From NCBI GenBank assembly GCA_036795455.1, contig DAIRET010000035.1, positions 1 to 19,891 of the forward strand: DNA of 19,891 nt, in the 5' to 3' direction. Each line of letters starts with the position of its first letter. Position 1 is the stretch's first letter. Under the pieces are notes generated by a model. The model saw nothing but the letters and a program-made list of their open reading frames with translations, was not told the origin of the DNA and searched no databases. This DNA comes from DAIRET01 sp036795455 (GTDB lineage: Bacteria > Bacteroidota > Ignavibacteria > Ignavibacteriales > Ignavibacteriaceae). Below, piece by piece: positions 16,890 to 19,891 of the stretch. Made by a program: the position numbers and the translations under genes.

Positions 16890-16934
16890 TTATGATTACT
16901 TATGATTTACTCTGATTATCAGAAGTAATCATAA
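16890..16934. repeat. Perfect 12-bp inverted repeat with internal dyad
   Basis: TTATGATTACTT at 16890-16901 is the exact reverse complement of AAGTAATCATAA at 16923-16934, with 21 bases between. The interval itself ends with the dyad CTGATTATCAG (16912-16922), and the left arm is followed by a near-copy TATGATTTACT (16901-16911). There is no T-run after it on the plus strand, so it does not look like a standard terminator. It could be an RNA hairpin, a regulator site, or the end of an old mobile sequence. Confidence 0.75.
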
Positions 16935-17058
16935 AGATCAACATACAATTATTTATCAACACCCTGGTTTCTCAAGGTGTAATTCACTATAGGTTGATAG
17001 AATCTGAAATTGTTTCAACAGTTTTTTATCTTTTAAAACGTCATATTTAATGCAGACA

Positions 17059-17120
17059 ATTAAAACGGTTAGTCTATTTGTCTTTCACACTTTAATACCG
17101 CAATAAATTACCGTTTTAAT
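17059..17120. repeat. Perfect 11-bp inverted repeat, 40 bases apart
   Basis: ATTAAAACGGT at 17059-17069 is the exact reverse complement of ACCGTTTTAAT at 17110-17120. The arms contain a CGG/CCG core, which is uncommon in such A+T-rich DNA and makes pure chance less likely. The 40-base interior shows no frame and no further strong pairing. Nothing beside it looks like a transposase or target-site duplication. Confidence 0.7.
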
Positions 17121-17166
17121 GGATAAAAAAGAAGCAATGGATTAAATCCAACAGCAACTAAACCCT

Positions 17167-17246
17167 TGTAATACCTAATTCCCAATAATTCGATAAACAA
17201 GTAACCCCATAACTCAGTAACTTAGTTACCCAATAACCATATTACC
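17167..17246 (+). repeat. Degenerate tandem array with 8-bp period
   Basis: Cutting from 17199 every 8 bases gives six units that align without gaps: AAGTAACC, CCATAACT, CAGTAACT, TAGTTACC, CAATAACC, ATATTACC. The shared pattern is NNNTWACY. Weaker units in the same phase (CGATAAAC, CAATAATT, CTAATTCC, TGTAATAC) extend it left to about 17167. Copies differ at the first three positions but keep T-W-A-C, which suggests an old or functionally constrained repeat and not fresh slippage. It is not a CRISPR: units are too short and have no spacers. Confidence 0.6.
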
Positions 17247-17479
17247 ATATATCTAATAAAATTTAGGATGCTAATAAGCCGAATGGGTGAAAGAATACCT
17301 CAGTTACTACGGTTTTGCACAATCAGATACTTGCAAGCATCAACCCTTCTAACAGCCGTTCATCATTTTAATTGCTTATTGAAAAAACACCCTTTCATAT
17401 AATCGTTAAGTTTATCTAAATTTCATCCGTAAATATAGAGTCTTTTTAAATTAGTTGTGTTCATTAATGTAGGAGGCTT

Positions 17480-19615
17480 ATGAGATTATTATTTACCTTA
17501 TTTATTACCATATCTTTAGCTTTTATTTCAGCGGGTCAAACAAAAATAGAAGGAAAAATAACCGACAAGAAAAATGCACCGCTTCTTGGTGCGAATGTTT
17601 TTATTAAAGATTCGTACGATGGGACTTCATCAACTGAAGACGGTACTTTTTCATTTACAACCGATGAAGAAGGAAATGCTACACTTATAGTCAGTTATAT
17701 CGGTTACGAAACGATTGAACTTGAAATATTGCTTGACGGTAAAACGAAATTCTTTCCGATTATTATGGAAGAGAGAACCGCTGAACTTGGAACTGTCGTT
17801 GTCTCTGCCGGCTCATTTGAAGTGAGCGATGAAAACAAAGGAGTAATGCTTCGACCGCTTGACATTGTATTAAGCGGTGCAGATGCAGATATTTATACTG
17901 CCATTGAAACGCTTCCCGGCACACAACAAATTGGAGAGACAGATGGCTTGTTTGTCCGCGGTGGTTCCGCATCGGAAACAAAAACAATTATTGATGAAAT
18001 GATTGTGCAAAGTCCGTTTTATACAAGCGTTCCCGATATACCGGGGAGAGGAAGGTTCTCACCATTTCTTTTCAAAGGTACTGTATTCAGTACGGGAGGA
18101 TACTCGGCTCAGTATGGGCAGGCTCTTTCTTCTGTACTTGTATTAAAAACACAGGACTTGCCGGAACGAACACAAACTGCGATCAATCTTATGGCACTGG
18201 GTGTTGGAGGTTCGCATACGCAGCGTTGGGAAAATTCTTCACTCTCTTTTGAGGGAGGATATTATAACATGGAACCATACTACAAATTACAAAAACAAAG
18301 AGTAGAATGGGATAAATCCCCGGAGAGTTTTGAAGGTTCACTCAATTTCAGGCAGAAAGTGGGAACTAACGGGTTATTGAAAGCATATACTTCTTTTGGT
18401 TATGGAGATATGTCTTTATTTACACCGAATTTGAATAATCTATCTCAAAAGGATTATACCCGGATAAAAGGAGGAAATCTTTTTATTAATACTAACTACA
18501 GAGATTATTTCGAGAATGATTGGACTATATTTGCAGGCTATTCATTTAGTATAGATTATGATAAATTTACACTAACACAAAACAAAGCAACGCAGGATGA
18601 AATATTTTATACAGGGAAGTTAATTATTTCAAAAAGAATAGCAGGGAGTTCTTTCGTAACATTTGGAGGTGAAGTACTAAATATACTTTTTAAAGACAGT
18701 TACAATAGTTTGAATTCCAGGCTAATGGAAACATACTATGCCGGATTTGCAGAAACTGATATTTTCTTTACTAATGATATTGCCGCAAGGGTTGGGATAA
18801 GAAGCGAATACTCCAAAATATTGAATAAGTATAATTTTGCCCCGCGTGTATCGCTTGCTTATAGGCTTGGTACTTACGATCAATTGAATTTTGCATACGG
18901 ACAATTTTATCAAACACCGGAAAAGGATTTTTTGATTTATACAAACGATTTCCGGTATGAGAAAGCAACCCATTACATTTTTAATTATCAATACCTCGGA
19001 ACAAGAAGAACTTTTAGACTGGAGCTTTATTATAAAGATTACGATAACCTTGTTAAAGGAACAGTATATACATATCCTTATTTAAATGTTCCGGTCGTTC
19101 CATTCAGTAATGATGGAAAAGGTTATGCAAAAGGTATTGACGTTTTCTGGCGGGATAAGGAAACTTTCAAGTATACCGATTACTGGATTTCTTATACTTA
19201 TATTGATACGAGAAGAGAATTTAAAAATTATCCTTCGCTTGCATTTCCAACATTTGCAACACCGCATACTTTTTCAATTGTCGCAAAAAGATGGATCCAG
19301 GAAATTACAACAAGTGTCGGATTAATCTATACATTCGCAACAGGGCGTCCTTATTTTAATCCCAACAATCCGGAATTTCTTGGAGACCGCTCAAAAAATT
19401 ATCAAAACCTTAGTCTGAACATAAGCTATATAACAAATATTTTTGGGAATTTTTCTGTAATTTTCTTTACGGTAGATAATTTGATTGGTTACTCGAATGT
19501 TTACGGGTATAGATTTTCGGATGACGGTAGAATTAAAATGCCTGTTGTGCCCACTGCATTCAGATGGGCGTTTCTCGGCGTTTTTATCTCTCTTGGTGAA
19601 ACAGCTTCATTTTAA
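17480..19615 (+). CDS. TonB-dependent outer-membrane receptor, short-barrel type
   Basis: The 711-residue protein has a signal peptide (about 1-19, ending SAG-Q). A CarboxypepD_reg-like domain follows (about 22-98: IEGKITDKKNAPLLGANVFIKDSYDGTSS...IVSYIGYE). A TonB-box-like ELGTVVVSAG (102-111) precedes a plug (about 125-230), where LPGTQQIGETDGLFVRGGSASET and QYGQALSSVLVLKTQ are the usual plug signatures. The rest is a beta-barrel. It is some 200 residues shorter than the receptor at 11818-14580 and shares little sequence with it, so it should import a different and probably smaller ligand. AGGAGG at 17471-17476, 3 bases before ATG, is the best Shine-Dalgarno of the window. A secreted helical protein gene follows after 20 bp, suggesting an operon. 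The ligand is unknown. Confidence 0.92.
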   Translation: MRLLFTLFITISLAFISAGQTKIEGKITDKKNAPLLGANVFIKDSYDGTSSTEDGTFSFTTDEEGNATLIVSYIGYETIELEILLDGKTKFFPIIMEERTAELGTVVVSAGSFEVSDENKGVMLRPLDIVLSGADADIYTAIETLPGTQQIGETDGLFVRGGSASETKTIIDEMIVQSPFYTSVPDIPGRGRFSPFLFKGTVFSTGGYSAQYGQALSSVLVLKTQDLPERTQTAINLMALGVGGSHTQRWENSSLSFEGGYYNMEPYYKLQKQRVEWDKSPESFEGSLNFRQKVGTNGLLKAYTSFGYGDMSLFTPNLNNLSQKDYTRIKGGNLFINTNYRDYFENDWTIFAGYSFSIDYDKFTLTQNKATQDEIFYTGKLIISKRIAGSSFVTFGGEVLNILFKDSYNSLNSRLMETYYAGFAETDIFFTNDIAARVGIRSEYSKILNKYNFAPRVSLAYRLGTYDQLNFAYGQFYQTPEKDFLIYTNDFRYEKATHYIFNYQYLGTRRTFRLELYYKDYDNLVKGTVYTYPYLNVPVVPFSNDGKGYAKGIDVFWRDKETFKYTDYWISYTYIDTRREFKNYPSLAFPTFATPHTFSIVAKRWIQEITTSVGLIYTFATGRPYFNPNNPEFLGDRSKNYQNLSLNISYITNIFGNFSVIFFTVDNLIGYSNVYGYRFSDDGRIKMPVVPTAFRWAFLGVFISLGETASF

Positions 19616-19635
19616 CAATAAAAGAAAGGCAAAAC

Positions 19636-19891
19636 ATGAAACTCTTTTTATCCTTACTTCTCTCTATTACACTGATAGGCGGTTTGAATGCCGATGATAA
19701 ATTCAATAAGGCAATGAAAAAAAATCTTGATAAGATTGAAACATTGAAAACCGCAGCGGAATTTATTGACGTTGCAAATAATTTCGAAAGAATTGCACTT
19801 GCTGAAAAAAGTGAATGGCTGCCGTATTATTACGCTTCATATCTTTACGTAATTGCAAGTTATATGGAACAGAACCCCGATAGCAAAGATA
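19636..19891 (+). CDS. Secreted helical (TPR-like) protein, 3' end outside window
   Basis: The ATG at 19636 follows AAAGG by a suitable distance and opens a frame of 85 codons that runs off the right edge. It has a signal peptide (KLFLSLLLSITLIGGLNA, about 2-19). Amphipathic helices follow: KFNKAMKKNLDKIETLKTAAEF, then IDVANNFERIALAEKSEWLPYYYASYLYVIASYME. The 'FERIA.AEKSEWLPYYYASY' segment resembles a small TPR-like family that I associate with TonB receptor operons in Bacteroidota; this is recollection, not a search. The 20-bp gap to the receptor suggests co-transcription. It is likely periplasmic or a surface partner of the receptor, but its role is unknown. Confidence 0.8.
   Translation, partial: MKLFLSLLLSITLIGGLNADDKFNKAMKKNLDKIETLKTAAEFIDVANNFERIALAEKSEWLPYYYASYLYVIASYMEQNPDSKD

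Larger units (their letters stand above)
16802..17479. other. 678-bp gene-free region with several inverted repeats and a periodic array
   Basis: No frame here looks coding and no tRNA cloverleaf was found. From left to right I see these elements: a 7-bp inverted pair GCAATTA/TAATTGC (16802-16808, 16851-16857); a perfect 12-bp inverted repeat (16890-16934); a 7-bp pair TATCAAC/GTTGATA (16954-16960, 16993-16999) with an overlapping ACACC/GGTGT pair (16959-16963, 16976-16980); a perfect 11-bp inverted repeat (17059-17120); the dyad TGGATTAAATCCA (17138-17150); and an 8-bp-period array (about 17167-17246). The right end carries AGGAGG (17471-17476), the ribosome binding site of the next gene. 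The 7-bp pairs could arise by chance in A+T-rich DNA; the 11- and 12-bp ones are less likely to. Confidence 0.65.

Noticed and set aside
17167..17246. Short repeated units as a CRISPR array
   Set aside because: The units are 8 bases with no spacers and high degeneracy, and no cas gene is nearby.
16802..17479. A hidden gene, tRNA or insertion-sequence remnant in the long gap
   Set aside because: All frames are broken by frequent stops, no cloverleaf with a plausible anticodon arm could be drawn, and no transposase-like translation or target duplication was found.

Overview
The window reads as a piece of an A+T-rich genome from the Bacteroidota/Chlorobiota (FCB) lineage, most likely an Ignavibacteria-like bacterium. 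The strongest taxonomic signal is the C-terminal tail of the gene at 10200-11798, which has the NYPNPFNP...YNLLGQEV...SGIYTYRL pattern of a type IX secretion (T9SS) sorting domain in the style common in Ignavibacteria. Two TonB-dependent receptors with CarboxypepD_reg-like N-termini and an exported two-domain M16 protease fit the same lineage. No 16S gene or other direct phylogenetic marker is present, so this placement is an inference.

Region 1 (1-5829, minus strand) is a tightly packed polysaccharide operon. In transcription order it holds a GT4 glycosyltransferase, a chain-length/co-polymerase protein (PCP, Wzz-like), a Wzy-type polymerase, a Wzx flippase and a second GT4 glycosyltransferase cut by the window edge. 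Overlaps of 4 and 8 bp and gaps of 4 and 8 bp argue for one transcript and a Wzx/Wzy-dependent surface glycan. Region 2 (5928-10090, minus) holds a periplasmic or outer-envelope M16 zinc protease and a multi-pass GT-C glycosyltransferase with ALG10-like motifs.

Region 3 (10136-14690, minus) is the most interesting part. A TonB-dependent receptor and a T9SS-exported beta-helix-like surface protein form a two-gene operon ending in a clear intrinsic terminator. Upstream of the receptor are four direct repeats TTAAYA at an exact 11-bp pitch, the layout of a PhoB/PhoP (OmpR-family) operator. This suggests a response-regulator-controlled outer-membrane system, possibly phosphate responsive.

Region 4 (14741-19891, plus) contains a two-RCK potassium channel protein, a 70-residue two-helix membrane protein, and a 678-bp gene-free stretch. 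That stretch has perfect 12-bp and 11-bp inverted repeats and a degenerate 8-bp-period tandem array. It is followed by a smaller TonB-dependent receptor and the start of a secreted helical (TPR-like) protein that probably works with it. No tRNA, rRNA, CRISPR array, insertion sequence or integrase was seen.
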